Source: Nostoc sp. WHI (GTDB lineage Bacteria > Cyanobacteriota > Cyanobacteriia > Cyanobacteriales > Nostocaceae). Taken from it: a stretch of 64,000 nt of DNA. Location of the stretch: contig NZ_WBKM01000242.1 in NCBI RefSeq assembly GCF_015714725.1, positions 1 to 64,000 on the forward strand. Direction: 5' to 3'. The notes below the pieces were generated by a model. That model was not told the DNA's origin, searched no databases, and was given only the letters and a program-made list of their open reading frames with translations. Shown here one piece after another: positions 1 through 9,317 of the stretch; the first letter of the stretch is position 1, and each line of letters opens with the position of its first letter. Both the position numbers and the translations under genes were made by a program.

Positions 1-24
1 ACTCCCTACTCCCCACTCCCCACT

Positions 25-1188
25 ATGTACCTCAAAACTATAAACCTCCGACAATTTCGCAATTATCAAGACCAAAAGGTTGATTTTACTGCTGCTAAAA
101 CAATTTTGGTAGGTAATAACGCTCAGGGAAAGTCGAATTTGTTGGAGGCGGTGGAGTTGTTGGCGACATTGCGATCGCACCGAATGACCCGCGATCGCGA
201 TTTAGTTCAAGAAGGGGAAGTCATAGCCCAAATTAATGCCACCCTTGAGCGAGAAACAGGCGTTAGTGATCTGACTTTAACCCTCCGCCGCAATGGTCGC
301 CGTAGCGTTGCTCTCAATGGCGAATCTATCCGCCGCCAAATGGATTTTCTCGGCGTTCTCAATGCAGTCCAATTTTCCAGCTTGGATTTAGAACTGGTAC
401 GCGGCGGCCCCGAAGGTCGCCGCAACTGGTTAGATACACTCTTAATTCAACTCGAACCAGTTTATGCTCACATTTTGCAGCAGTATAATCATGTGTTACG
501 CCAGCGCAATGCATTTTTAAAGAAAACTCAGAACTCAGCACTCAGCACTCAGCACTCAGCACTCAGCACTCAGCACTCAGCACTCAGCACTCAGCACTCA
601 GAACTGGCTCTGTGGGATGCACAGTTAGCTACCACAGGAACCAGGGTAATTAGACGACGCGATCGCGCCATCCAACGACTAGCTCCTATTGCTACCGCTT
701 GGCACGGCAGTATCAGTGGCAGTACGGAAATTCTGCAAATTAAGTACTTGCCTAATATTCCTTTAGAGGATAAGCATCCAGAAGAAGTGCAGCAAGCTTT
801 TTTAGTGAAAATTCAGCAGCGAGCCGTTGCTGAAATGCACCAAGGTACTACCCTTGTTGGCCCCCATCGAGACGAAATAGAATTAACTATTAACCAGACA
901 CCCGCTCGTCAATATGGTTCTCAAGGTCAACAACGAACGCTGGTTCTAGCCTTAAAATTAGCAGAATTACAATTAATTGAAGAAGTTGTCAAAGAGCCAC
1001 CATTGCTATTGCTTGATGATGTTCTTGCCGAGCTTGATTTATCCCGCCAAAATCAATTGCTTGATGCTATTCAAGACCGTTTTCAAACCCTGATTACTAC
1101 CACTCACTTAGGTTCTTTTGATTCCCAGTGGTTAAAGTCCTCCCAAATTCTTTTTGTGAAAGCAGGAGAAATAATTCAACATTTATAA
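25..1188 (+). CDS. recF: DNA replication and repair protein RecF
   Basis: RecF is an ABC/SMC-type ATPase that loads RecA at single-stranded gaps through RecOR. The 387-residue protein begins MYLKTINLRQFRNYQ, has a Walker A (VGNNAQGKSNLLEAV, about residues 30-44), the signature region YGSQGQQRTLVLALKLAE and a Walker B LLLLDDVLAELD near residue 330. The ATG lies directly after a C/T-rich repeat, so no clear ribosome site is visible. Odd: residues about 168-194 are a translated 7-base repeat array (ALSTQHS x3) inserted between the ATPase lobes, making the protein slightly longer than the family norm. Identification is secure; the effect of the insertion is unknown. Confidence 0.97.
   Translation: MYLKTINLRQFRNYQDQKVDFTAAKTILVGNNAQGKSNLLEAVELLATLRSHRMTRDRDLVQEGEVIAQINATLERETGVSDLTLTLRRNGRRSVALNGESIRRQMDFLGVLNAVQFSSLDLELVRGGPEGRRNWLDTLLIQLEPVYAHILQQYNHVLRQRNAFLKKTQNSALSTQHSALSTQHSALSTQHSELALWDAQLATTGTRVIRRRDRAIQRLAPIATAWHGSISGSTEILQIKYLPNIPLEDKHPEEVQQAFLVKIQQRAVAEMHQGTTLVGPHRDEIELTINQTPARQYGSQGQQRTLVLALKLAELQLIEEVVKEPPLLLLDDVLAELDLSRQNQLLDAIQDRFQTLITTTHLGSFDSQWLKSSQILFVKAGEIIQHL
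526..602 (+). repeat. Heptanucleotide repeat array inside recF
   Basis: Eleven units of actcagc/actcaga run head to tail within the recF reading frame. Three units make 21 bases, so the frame is kept and the array reads as ALSTQHS. This is a short tandemly repeated repetitive (STRR) sequence of the type common in heterocystous cyanobacteria, normally found between genes. Confidence 0.95.
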
Positions 1189-1508
1189 TAATTTTGGTTG
1201 AAAAGGTTTAGCTTTTCGTCGAGTGAAAAGCCACTGAATAATTTTAATCTACTTTGATCCTCATTGAGTTATTGACATTTTAGAAAAATTCAGTTTTTGA
1301 TAAAACAACCTGCGGAGGGCAAAACTTTGAGTGGATCTATTCATGCAGAATCTGTGTAATATCGAAATTTTGTCCGGGTAATGTATAATAAAAATTACAA
1401 AAAACAGAATATGTCTGTAAAAGTGCGGTATATCAGATAACTTAGCTGGATTCTTGATGTCGCAAACTTTTCAGCCTATTCTTTTGCACCATCAAGGAGT
1501 AAAGATTC
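1189..1508. other. Intergenic region recF / acyltransferase
   Basis: No gene is visible in these 320 bases. A weak hairpin at 1211-1231 (gcttttc / gaaaagc) just after recF could end its transcript, although no strong T-run follows. A good Shine-Dalgarno (aaggag, 1494-1499) lies before the next gene. Confidence 0.5.
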
Positions 1509-2630
1509 TTGGAAAAACTGTCAACAACTTCCCCTGCAAGTAATCCAGAGACTTCAGTTGGTGGAAATGCACATTCAAGATTTTACATACCATCTCTCGA
1601 TGGGATAAGAACTGTTGCTTTCTTACTTGTGTTTGTATCCCATGCAGGACTTGGAAATATTATTCCCGGAGGCTTCGGTGTAACAGTATTTTTCTTTCTC
1701 AGTGGGTATTTAATAACAACCCTTCTAAGACGAGAGTATGATCGCTACGAGAGTATTGATTTTAAGCTCTTTTATATAAGACGAATACTGCGTATTTGGC
1801 CGTCATTTTATCTAGTGTTAATTTTAGGAACTACCTTAACTGCCTTAGGGTTATTTAAGGAACAAATTATTTATTTGCCCGCGCTCTTGTCTCAAGCTTT
1901 GCACTATGCCAACTACTATATAATTTTTGGATTAGCTCAAGGAGTAGCTCCTGGTAGTTGGGTATATTGGTCTCTCGCTGTCGAAGAACACTTTTACTTA
2001 CTTTTCCCACTGCTTTATCTAGCTCTACGTAAACTGCGTATGAGTCCAGCTAGACAAATGCAAATCCTTTGGGGATTATGTTTAGCTGTCTTACTTTGGC
2101 GATGCATTCTGGTTTATGGTTTTGATGCCTCCTCAACACGTGTATTTTACGCAACAGATACTCGGCTAGATAGTATTCTATTTGGCTGTGCCTTGGCAGT
2201 TAATCATAATCCGATAATGGACCCTCAACATCACTCTAACAAGTTATGGAAGTATTTCTTTCTGCCTGGAGGAATAATCTTAATTCTCTTTTCATTCGTA
2301 TATCGCTCACCTGAATTTCAAGAAACCTTTCGTTATACGATACAGGGAATTGCATTATACCCAATCTTTATTGCCGCTATTCGCTTTCCCAATTGGGGAT
2401 TATTTCCATTGTTAAATTTGAATTGGGTGCGTTTTATTGGTTTACTTTCTTACTCTCTGTACCTTGTCCATTTCACTGTAATATTCGCTGTTATGAGACA
2501 TCTACCTCAATTTCCTAAAGTTATCCAAGGAGGGATTTCTCTATTAATTTGTTTTGGATTAGCCTATGGGATTTATCACTTCATAGAGTTTCCAATTGGA
2601 CAGTTACGCAAAAAGTTTTCACGTTCATAA
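1509..2630 (+). CDS. OafA-like membrane acyltransferase (acyltransferase family 3)
   Basis: This integral membrane protein of 373 residues should transfer acetyl or other acyl groups to a surface sugar or lipid at the inner membrane. Family-3 hallmarks are visible: SLDGIRTVAFLLVFVSHAG near residue 30 with the conserved His, FGVTVFFFLSGYLITTLL, the R-rich RRILRIWPSFYL, and WSLAVEEHFYLLFPL near residue 155, followed by about ten hydrophobic segments. The start is TTG 1509, nine bases after aaggag. It stands alone on its strand, so the substrate cannot be deduced. Confidence 0.88.
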   Translation: MEKLSTTSPASNPETSVGGNAHSRFYIPSLDGIRTVAFLLVFVSHAGLGNIIPGGFGVTVFFFLSGYLITTLLRREYDRYESIDFKLFYIRRILRIWPSFYLVLILGTTLTALGLFKEQIIYLPALLSQALHYANYYIIFGLAQGVAPGSWVYWSLAVEEHFYLLFPLLYLALRKLRMSPARQMQILWGLCLAVLLWRCILVYGFDASSTRVFYATDTRLDSILFGCALAVNHNPIMDPQHHSNKLWKYFFLPGGIILILFSFVYRSPEFQETFRYTIQGIALYPIFIAAIRFPNWGLFPLLNLNWVRFIGLLSYSLYLVHFTVIFAVMRHLPQFPKVIQGGISLLICFGLAYGIYHFIEFPIGQLRKKFSRS

Positions 2631-2995
2631 TTTGGCACAAAAGACAGCTTTACTGAGGTATATTATGATTGCTGGCAAGATTAACGCCTAATTTCTCCAG
2701 CACCGAGAAATCCCCTGAATCACGCGGCTGAGTGCTGGGTAACCCCATAATAAATCTAGGTGATTGAAATAAGGACGCTTTCTCTTGAAAAGTTTGGAGC
2801 GCTGTGAGTAAGCATTGCCAGCGCTCCAAACTTTACATCGTGTAACTAGCAATTAATTACTAACTAGGTCGGCAAAATTAAACGTAAATGCTGAAAACTC
2901 TTTCTAATAAGGAGCCAGTGGATTTACGTATGATAAAGTACCGGGAGGGAATGGCTGTGGCTACAAAAATAGATAACTGACAACTAACAAATTGA
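2631..2995. other. Intergenic region with long hairpin
   Basis: No gene is seen. A perfect 15-bp stem (2790-2804 with 2819-2833, aagtttggagcgctg / cagcgctccaaactt, 14-base loop) lies in the middle. It has no T-run and could be a palindromic repeat or an RNA processing or termination site. Confidence 0.6.
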
Positions 2996-5347
2996 GTGGA
3001 TAAACTCTACTGGCTAGACCAAATTAAACTACCAGACCGCGTCAAAGTAGGTGAAAAAGCGTTTTACTTAAGCAAAATTATCCAGCGTGGCTATCCGGTG
3101 GTGCCTGGTTTTGTTATTTCGGCGGAAATTTTGCGACAATTTCTCGAAAATCTTAACAGTTCAGAGTCATTAGTTGCTGACTTACCCCATTCTTCGTTAT
3201 ACCTAGATGTAGCTAATTGGCGTCAACTTCAACAAGTGGCTGGTCGCTTGCGCCAGGAAATTCTGACTGCCACAGTACCACAGCAGTGGGTGAGTACAAT
3301 TTTCCAAGCAGCAAGAGAATGGCAAACTGGCTGTTTGATTCTCCGACCTACTCTAGCAGTATCAACTGCGACCCCAGGTATGGGAAATATATCTGGGTTG
3401 CTAGAGTCGGTGTTTTGTCACTGCGAACCCGAAGCGATCGCTTTTGGATTAAAGCGTACCTGGAGTCAGATATTTCGTGCGAGAAGTCTACTATATTGGC
3501 AGCGAGCCGGAATTGACCTACAACAAATAAATCTAGCAGTTTTGGTGCAACCTGTTGAAAATGCGATCGCTAGTGGCTTGCTCAGAGTCAACCCCTCTGG
3601 GTGGGAAATTGAAGCTACTTGGGGATTAGGAATTGCGATCGCTCTTGGCGAAGTCCAGCCAGATATGTACTACATTCAACCGGAAACTGGGGTTGTGCTT
3701 GAGCAACAGCTAGGCAAGAAAACGCTGGCTTATGCTGTTGATGATGCAGCACCTGGAGCTTTTTCGCAACCTGTGCCGAAGTCAATACTAACCTCAGATA
3801 ACACTTGTCTGATTACCTACCTACTTCAGGAAGCCCAACAAAAACAGTACGCTTTACAAGAAGAATACTTACAACAAATAATTGCTCTCGGAACTCAATT
3901 GGTGAGTGAACTAGGTAAAACATTTACCATTAAATGGACTATCGCTGGGCAAACCACATCTGGCAAACTCTACGTAACACAAGTTAGTACTCCCCAATCT
4001 GTAATTTCCCACGTCCACTTTCTCAGGGGACTAGGGGCAGCAGGGGGACGTGTTGTGGCCAATGCTCTGGTAATTACTAATCCACAACAGAAACCCAAAC
4101 AATTACCCAAGGGAGTGATTTTAGTAGTATCAACAATCACACCTGATTGGTTACCGTTATTGCAACAAGTTGCTGGTATTATAACTGAACAAGGGGGATT
4201 AACCAGCCACGCCGCAATTCTTGCTAGAGAATTAAGTATCGTAGCAGTAGTGAACGCGACATCTGCCACAACCTTAATCCAAACTGGCGAACGACTGCTG
4301 CTTGATGGCAATAGAGGAGAAGTTTATCGGATCAAAGGAGACTCAAAACAGGAGATGGTAACAGGGAGAGAGGGCGAAGGGGGAAAAGTGGGAGAAAATT
4401 TTCTTTCTTCTCATCACCCTAAAGCATCCCATTCTCATCTACCGATGATTGCTACTCAATTGCTGGTTAACTTGAGTCAGTCTAGTTTGATAGAGCAAAC
4501 GCAAAGCTTGCCTGTGGATGGGCTAGGATTGTTACGCTCAGAATTGATGGTATTAAACATATTGGAAGGGCAACATCCTAATAATTGGATTTTGGGCGGG
4601 CGTCAAGCAGAATTGTTAGAGCTATGGTCAAACCAGATTATGGAGTTTGCCCGTGCCTTTTCACCAAGACCAGTTTTTTATCGTTCTTTAGATTGGCGAT
4701 CGCCAGATTTACCATCATTGAGTGATAGTTTACAATCTTCACCGCAGTCTATGTTGGGTGAACATGGCACTTTCAGCTATTTACGTAATCCTGCTGTATT
4801 TGAGTTAGAATTGAAGGCTTTGGCAACTGTACAGCAAGCTGGCTACAGTAATGTCCACCTACTATTACCTTTTGTTCGGACTGTGGAAGAATTTGTTTTT
4901 TGCCGTCGCAAAGTTGAGCAAGCTCTTTTAACTGAGGTATCGCAGTTTCAATTGTGGATGATGGCAGAAGTGCCAAGCGTACTGTTTTTACTGCCAGAAT
5001 ATGTCAAAGCAGGTGTAGCTGGAATTTCTATTGGTACAAACGACCTAACCCAATTACTGCTAGGAGTGGATCGAGAACAAGGACAGCTAGCAAAAGTATT
5101 TAATGAGCGTCATCCGGCAGTTATGAGTGCGATCGCTCAACTCATCAAAATGGCTCAAAGTGCTGGTATACCTTGTTCAATCTGCGGTCAAGCACCAGTT
5201 CTCTATCCAGAAATTATTGATAAGTTAGTGGAATGGGGTATTACTTCCATTTCTGTTGAACCAGAAGCAGTAGAGCGAATATATGAAGCGATCGCTCGTG
5301 CTGAACAACGTTTAATTTTAGCAGCAGCACGACGAAAACTCCATTAG
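2996..5347 (+). CDS. PEP synthase / PPDK-like phosphotransferase
   Basis: This 783-residue protein has the order of phosphoenolpyruvate synthase: an N-terminal ATP-grasp pyruvate phosphate dikinase domain (ALVQPVENAIASGLL, about residues 180-200), a swivelling domain with the phospho-His motif GGLTSHAAILARELSI near residue 405, and a C-terminal PEP-binding TIM barrel (AGISIGTNDLTQLLLGVDR, then CSICGQAP with the catalytic Cys). A variable linker near residues 450-480 (GREGEGGKVGEN) is repeat-like. The start is a GTG with no strong ribosome site, so it may lie elsewhere. It could interconvert pyruvate and PEP, or be a divergent paralogue; motif conservation suggests an active enzyme. Confidence 0.82.
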   Translation: MDKLYWLDQIKLPDRVKVGEKAFYLSKIIQRGYPVVPGFVISAEILRQFLENLNSSESLVADLPHSSLYLDVANWRQLQQVAGRLRQEILTATVPQQWVSTIFQAAREWQTGCLILRPTLAVSTATPGMGNISGLLESVFCHCEPEAIAFGLKRTWSQIFRARSLLYWQRAGIDLQQINLAVLVQPVENAIASGLLRVNPSGWEIEATWGLGIAIALGEVQPDMYYIQPETGVVLEQQLGKKTLAYAVDDAAPGAFSQPVPKSILTSDNTCLITYLLQEAQQKQYALQEEYLQQIIALGTQLVSELGKTFTIKWTIAGQTTSGKLYVTQVSTPQSVISHVHFLRGLGAAGGRVVANALVITNPQQKPKQLPKGVILVVSTITPDWLPLLQQVAGIITEQGGLTSHAAILARELSIVAVVNATSATTLIQTGERLLLDGNRGEVYRIKGDSKQEMVTGREGEGGKVGENFLSSHHPKASHSHLPMIATQLLVNLSQSSLIEQTQSLPVDGLGLLRSELMVLNILEGQHPNNWILGGRQAELLELWSNQIMEFARAFSPRPVFYRSLDWRSPDLPSLSDSLQSSPQSMLGEHGTFSYLRNPAVFELELKALATVQQAGYSNVHLLLPFVRTVEEFVFCRRKVEQALLTEVSQFQLWMMAEVPSVLFLLPEYVKAGVAGISIGTNDLTQLLLGVDREQGQLAKVFNERHPAVMSAIAQLIKMAQSAGIPCSICGQAPVLYPEIIDKLVEWGITSISVEPEAVERIYEAIARAEQRLILAAARRKLH

Positions 5348-5475
5348 TTAGGAGTAATTCAATTTTGGATTTTAGATTTTAGATTTTTCCTTCAATCCAA
5401 AATTGCCAGAGTTACGTAAAATTTTAAAATGTTTTTGATGCTAAATATGCATATTAGTAAATATCATAAACCATC
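5348..5475. repeat. STRR-containing spacer
   Basis: The spacer begins with a 7-base repeat run (gattttagattttaga, about 5364-5386), an STRR sequence. The rest is AT-rich spacer before the epimerase gene. Confidence 0.7.
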
Positions 5476-6309
5476 ATGAGTGTTATGAAAGTATTAGTTA
5501 CTGGCAACGAAGGAATGATTGGTTCAGTTGTTGAAAAAGTTCTGCGTACTGACGGATGCGAAGTGATTGGTTTTGATATTGCAAATGGTCATAATATTCT
5601 AAATCCAAATGAAATTCGTTCGGCACTTCAAGGCTGCGATGCAGTTGTTCATCTGGCGGCGCTACTTGGAAACTCTGAGGATGTGTCGGATAAGATAATG
5701 GCGGTTAATCTTCTCGGAACTTGGCATATTCTTTCAGCAGCAGCAGAGGCAAAACTCAAACGCGTTGTTTTCTTCAGCAGTGTTGATGTATTAGGAGTGT
5801 TTAAAGGCGAGAGAAAACCGGATTATCTTCCTTTAGATGACAATCATCCTTGTTATCCAACCACCCCTTATGCCGTTTCCAAACGCCTTGGTGAAAAAAT
5901 GTGTCAATACTTTACTGATAGCACAGGTATTTCAACTATTTGTCTGCGACCACCAGGTGTTTTTGATGAAGACACTTACGATTTTATTATTTCCAATCGG
6001 CAAGCTAATTCCAATTTTGAGTGGAATCCATTTTGGGAATACGGTGCTTTTCTGGATGTGAGAGACGCCGCAGAAGCAGCGCGATACGCTTTATACTGCC
6101 CTAATCCAGGTCATGTTACCTTGCTACTATGCGCTGATGATATTTCTTCGGCGCATCGAACTAGTCAAGAAATGGCTCAATCTCTACTTCCTGAAGTGGA
6201 TTGGCGCGGAGGCGATGAATATGAACATGAACCTTACAAAGCCTTGATTAACACCCAACTCGCTAAAGAAGTCCTTCAGTGGGTTCCGCGTTATAAATGG
6301 CGACCATGA
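5476..6309 (+). CDS. NAD-dependent epimerase/dehydratase family protein
   Basis: A 277-residue short-chain (extended SDR) protein. The N-terminal MKVLVTGNEGMIGSVV holds the GxxGxxG nucleotide-binding loop. VVHLAALLGN, FFSSVDVLG and the active-site pair YAVSKRLGEKMCQYF (YxxxK, about residues 132-136) are clear. SDRs of this kind act on nucleotide sugars or related substrates, but the substrate is not evident here. ATG 5476 gives MSVMKVL; ATG 5485 is an alternative. It stands alone between repeat-rich spacers. Confidence 0.9.
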   Translation: MSVMKVLVTGNEGMIGSVVEKVLRTDGCEVIGFDIANGHNILNPNEIRSALQGCDAVVHLAALLGNSEDVSDKIMAVNLLGTWHILSAAAEAKLKRVVFFSSVDVLGVFKGERKPDYLPLDDNHPCYPTTPYAVSKRLGEKMCQYFTDSTGISTICLRPPGVFDEDTYDFIISNRQANSNFEWNPFWEYGAFLDVRDAAEAARYALYCPNPGHVTLLLCADDISSAHRTSQEMAQSLLPEVDWRGGDEYEHEPYKALINTQLAKEVLQWVPRYKWRP

Positions 6310-6584
6310 GATTGGGAATTTTCTGCTACAATTTTGAGATCATCAAAGTGTCGGCGAGTCACACAATTTCGGATTTTAGATTTTAGATTAACCTCATACC
6401 TAAAGTCAGGGGCTTGTCATTTAATTTTGGATTTTAGATTTATTTCACGTAGCTTGCTTCTCGCGGAGCGAGTATAAATTCGCTTGCTTGTAACCTTTTT
6501 TAAATTTTAGGCTTCGCCGTGAGCCTCAGCCGAACGGTTTTGAATTTTCAATCCAAAATCCAAAATTCAAAATCTAAAATTCGA
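6310..6584. repeat. STRR-rich spacer
   Basis: The spacer consists largely of degenerate 7-base repeats (gattttagattttaga, near 6374-6390 and 6425-6441, and an inverted set ccaaaatccaaaattcaaaa near 6552-6577). It includes a Nostoc-type dispersed piece, cgcttgcttctcgcggagcg. No gene is present. Confidence 0.7.
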
Positions 6585-7247
6585 TCATCCTACGTTTGGG
6601 GTGTTAGAATCGGCTGATTGTGTCTTGATAGGATATGCATTTTTTGGTTGCCTGACAAAACCCAAAGTTACTCGTTTCATAATCCAGTACAAACCTGCAA
6701 GTATCACAAAACTGATAGCAATAATTACCAATGGCTGTTTACCAAGGATCTCTTCAACACCTTTAGTCAGTACGGCATCAGGTTGAGTAATAAAATCCCA
6801 ACTGTTGAAACGCAAAAATCGCCCCCAATAGACACCAACAGCACAGAGAGCGTGGGTAATCAATTCAACCCTCCAGATCCATTCGCTTTTACCGATGCGA
6901 TGTAAATAGTGACCCCAATTAATTAACGATATTACGTAAGCTTCAAATCCACCGAGAATTACTAGCAAATATACAGGAATTAGTACCAAAGTAATCATCC
7001 ACACCGATTGAATCGTGCGGATATCATCTATCAGGTGAATTACATCAGTTAGCAAATATGGGGCATTTGGTAAGAAAGCGTAGAAAACTAAGAATCCTAG
7101 CCACCAAAGCCAAGTGCCACCCCGCTTGATGCGAAATAGCCACACACTCAAAGCCAAAGGTATAAAAGCTAGAAATAAATTCCAAGTCATCCAACTCATA
7201 TTAATTCGCAAGACTTGCACAACTCTGGCTATCAATTCTTCTTTCAT
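6585..7247 (-). CDS. DUF1361 membrane protein
   Basis: A 220-residue polytopic membrane protein with about six hydrophobic helices. The motif FYAFLPNAPYLLTDVIHL (about residues 55-72) and the later VGVYWGRFLRFNSWD are what I recognise as DUF1361, a family widespread in bacteria with no known biochemical role. It starts at ATG 7247 and has no operon partner on its strand. The C-terminal tail after residue 205 is polar and presumably cytoplasmic. Confidence 0.8.
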   Translation of the reverse strand: MKEELIARVVQVLRINMSWMTWNLFLAFIPLALSVWLFRIKRGGTWLWWLGFLVFYAFLPNAPYLLTDVIHLIDDIRTIQSVWMITLVLIPVYLLVILGGFEAYVISLINWGHYLHRIGKSEWIWRVELITHALCAVGVYWGRFLRFNSWDFITQPDAVLTKGVEEILGKQPLVIIAISFVILAGLYWIMKRVTLGFVRQPKNAYPIKTQSADSNTPNVG

Positions 7248-7718
7248 AGGTGCTAACTCAGAAGACGTTTGATTGATCTAGATTTACTTTGTCGTTTTAG
7301 GGTTAATCTCAGTGATTGACTGATAAAGTTTTTCTAATACCCAAGGAAATTGATTTCCTCTAACATCAGACAAGATTTTTGTGTCAGTTAAAAGTAAATG
7401 CACACTGATATAGATGTCCGAAACCTAGAGTTTTTGTGTATTTCAAACTGGGGAATGAAATTTATCAATCAATCGGCTTAAGCCACTAGTATAGCTAGAA
7501 AATCATCCGGGTAAAATCTACCACAGAATGGAAGCATGAACCACAAAAAGGCCACTAAATAACTTCCGGTCGAATTTCCTAACTGGAATGTTGCCCCTAT
7601 CCTAGCTATTATTATTGATTTCATTCTGCCCAATTCGAGTTCCAGAAGCACCCTAAAGCTTTTGCCAAGAAGCCTAGAATAATTGTGCAATCCCTTGAGA
7701 ACTAACGAGGTTAAATAA
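7248..7718. other. Intergenic region
   Basis: I see no convincing gene here. An open frame that overlaps the 3' end of the next gene lacks family features and looks spurious. No repeats or clear hairpins stand out. Confidence 0.5.
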
Positions 7719-9194
7719 CTAACGCAGTAGCACTCGACTCCGGGGGCCGATCGCTTGTTTGGGTAAGGTCGGTATTGTACAGCTATTAGTATAATCCTGT
7801 AAACAAGTAGTTTGAGCAAGGGTTTCAGGGTTCACAACTACTTGATTAACCTCCAGAGAATTACCACTACTGAATTCTATGTTAGGTGTAGTAGAAAGCG
7901 ATGGAGAATTAGCCCCCAATGTGTACGTTGTAGTTATCGGGGAAGCGATCGCACTAACATCACTAACTACAGGTGGAGGAGCGATCGCACTAACATCACT
8001 AACTACAGGTGGAGGAGCGATCGCACTACTATCATTAACTACAGGTGGAGGAGTGGGTGTACTACCACCGCCAATTACAGGTGGAGGAGTGGGTGTACTA
8101 CCACCGCCAATTACAGGTGGAGGAGTGGGTGTACTACCACCGCCAATTACAGGTGGAGGAGTGGGTGTACTACCACCGCCAATTACAGGTGGAGGAGTGG
8201 GTGTACTACCACCGCCAATTACAGATGGAGGAGTGGGTGTGCTACCACCGCCAACTACAGGTGGAGGAGTGGGTGTGCTACCACCGCCAACTACAGGTGG
8301 AGGAGTGGGTGTACTACCACCGCCAATTACAGATGGAGGAGTGGGTGTACTACCACCGCCAATTACTGGTGTGGGAGTTATGAGAGTTGCAGTTGCAGGT
8401 ACTTTGATTGTTAATCTCGCCAAGGGTGAGTTAGTCATTTCCAAAGAAGTTACCTTTGGTGAACCTGGGATATCAGACTTGAAATCAAAGACTGTGGGGG
8501 TTGCACCACCATTGCGATCGCTATATCGCACTCCATAGCCACTTACTTCAAAAGTACCCTGATACTGGTTTCCAGTGTTTGGATCGGTGACAGTACCAGT
8601 GTATAAGGCTTTTGTGAGATTAAATTCATCCTGAACTACTCCTTGAAATGTGGTTCCGGCCAATCTTCCCTGGTATTTATAGGGTGTCAACTCACCGCCA
8701 GAGAGAATCGGCGAAGTGAGAACGCCGTTGAAGGAGACAATCGGAATACCTTTAAAGTCAACAAAGTAATGCAGGCTACCATCAGAGCGTGTTCTCATCT
8801 GTACATAATCTGACTTATATACAGGAACGTAATTAGGACTGTTCCTGGAACCTAAGTTCCGGGAGTAAGTTCCCGTGTCGTCTGTATCAACACGAGTAGT
8901 GCTTTGATTGAAGTTGGGATTAATGCTGGGAAGTTGGATAGTACCTGATAATGTCCCAGTGCTTTGAATTGTGATTTGAGCGAAAGCACTTGTTCCACCT
9001 AAACCGATGATGACTGCGGCTAAACTGCTGCTGCTAAGAACAACACAACCCAACTGATAGAATTTTGGATTTTGGATTTTGGATTTTGGATTGGGAATTG
9101 CCTTCTGCATATGGGTTGTGTAAATCCATTTGTCGCTAACATTTTTCCAACTGGTATGAGTTGATGAATGTAATTTCATGAAAAATTTGCTCAT
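7719..9194 (-). CDS. Exported protein with 12-residue Gly/Pro/Thr repeats
   Basis: This predicted exported protein of unknown function has 491 residues from ATG 9194. ATG 9110 (MQKAIPNPKSKIQ) is a likelier start because the hydrophobic signal segment VVLSSSSLAAVIIGLGG, ending SAFAQ, then sits near the N-terminus. The basic N-region is itself a translated STRR (NPKSKIQNPK). The middle (about 70-270) has a beta-rich sequence resembling cyanobacterial secreted proteins. It is followed by nine PPPVIGGGSTPT units, three diverged PPPVVSDVSAIA units, and a tail with two Cys. The repeats probably form an extended cell-wall spacer. Copy number should vary between strains. Confidence 0.75.
   Translation of the reverse strand: MSKFFMKLHSSTHTSWKNVSDKWIYTTHMQKAIPNPKSKIQNPKFYQLGCVVLSSSSLAAVIIGLGGTSAFAQITIQSTGTLSGTIQLPSINPNFNQSTTRVDTDDTGTYSRNLGSRNSPNYVPVYKSDYVQMRTRSDGSLHYFVDFKGIPIVSFNGVLTSPILSGGELTPYKYQGRLAGTTFQGVVQDEFNLTKALYTGTVTDPNTGNQYQGTFEVSGYGVRYSDRNGGATPTVFDFKSDIPGSPKVTSLEMTNSPLARLTIKVPATATLITPTPVIGGGSTPTPPSVIGGGSTPTPPPVVGGGSTPTPPPVVGGGSTPTPPSVIGGGSTPTPPPVIGGGSTPTPPPVIGGGSTPTPPPVIGGGSTPTPPPVIGGGSTPTPPPVVNDSSAIAPPPVVSDVSAIAPPPVVSDVSAIASPITTTYTLGANSPSLSTTPNIEFSSGNSLEVNQVVVNPETLAQTTCLQDYTNSCTIPTLPKQAIGPRSRVLLR
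7960..8365 (-). repeat. 36-bp tandem repeat array inside a coding region
   Basis: Twelve 36-base units encode 12 residues each: nine GGGSTPT-type units and three diverged units that each contain the HIP1 octamer gcgatcgc. The near identity of adjacent units indicates recent slippage or unequal exchange. The array also keeps all three frames of the opposite strand open, which creates false ORFs. Confidence 0.9.
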
Positions 9195-9317
9195 TTAATG
9201 ACATATCAAAAAAATACGCACAGATTTTCCCTGCTCTCATTGAGTGATGAAAGCATTTCATACTGAATTAATCAGTATGGAAACAGCATATTTAATTACA
9301 TTTACATCGGTATAAAA

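Noticed and set aside
7812-8538. Three long plus-strand ORFs with repeats such as RWRSGCTTTANY and TGGGVGVLPPPI
   Set aside because: They are antisense readings of the 36-bp repeat array of the minus-strand exported protein; the period divisible by three keeps all frames open.
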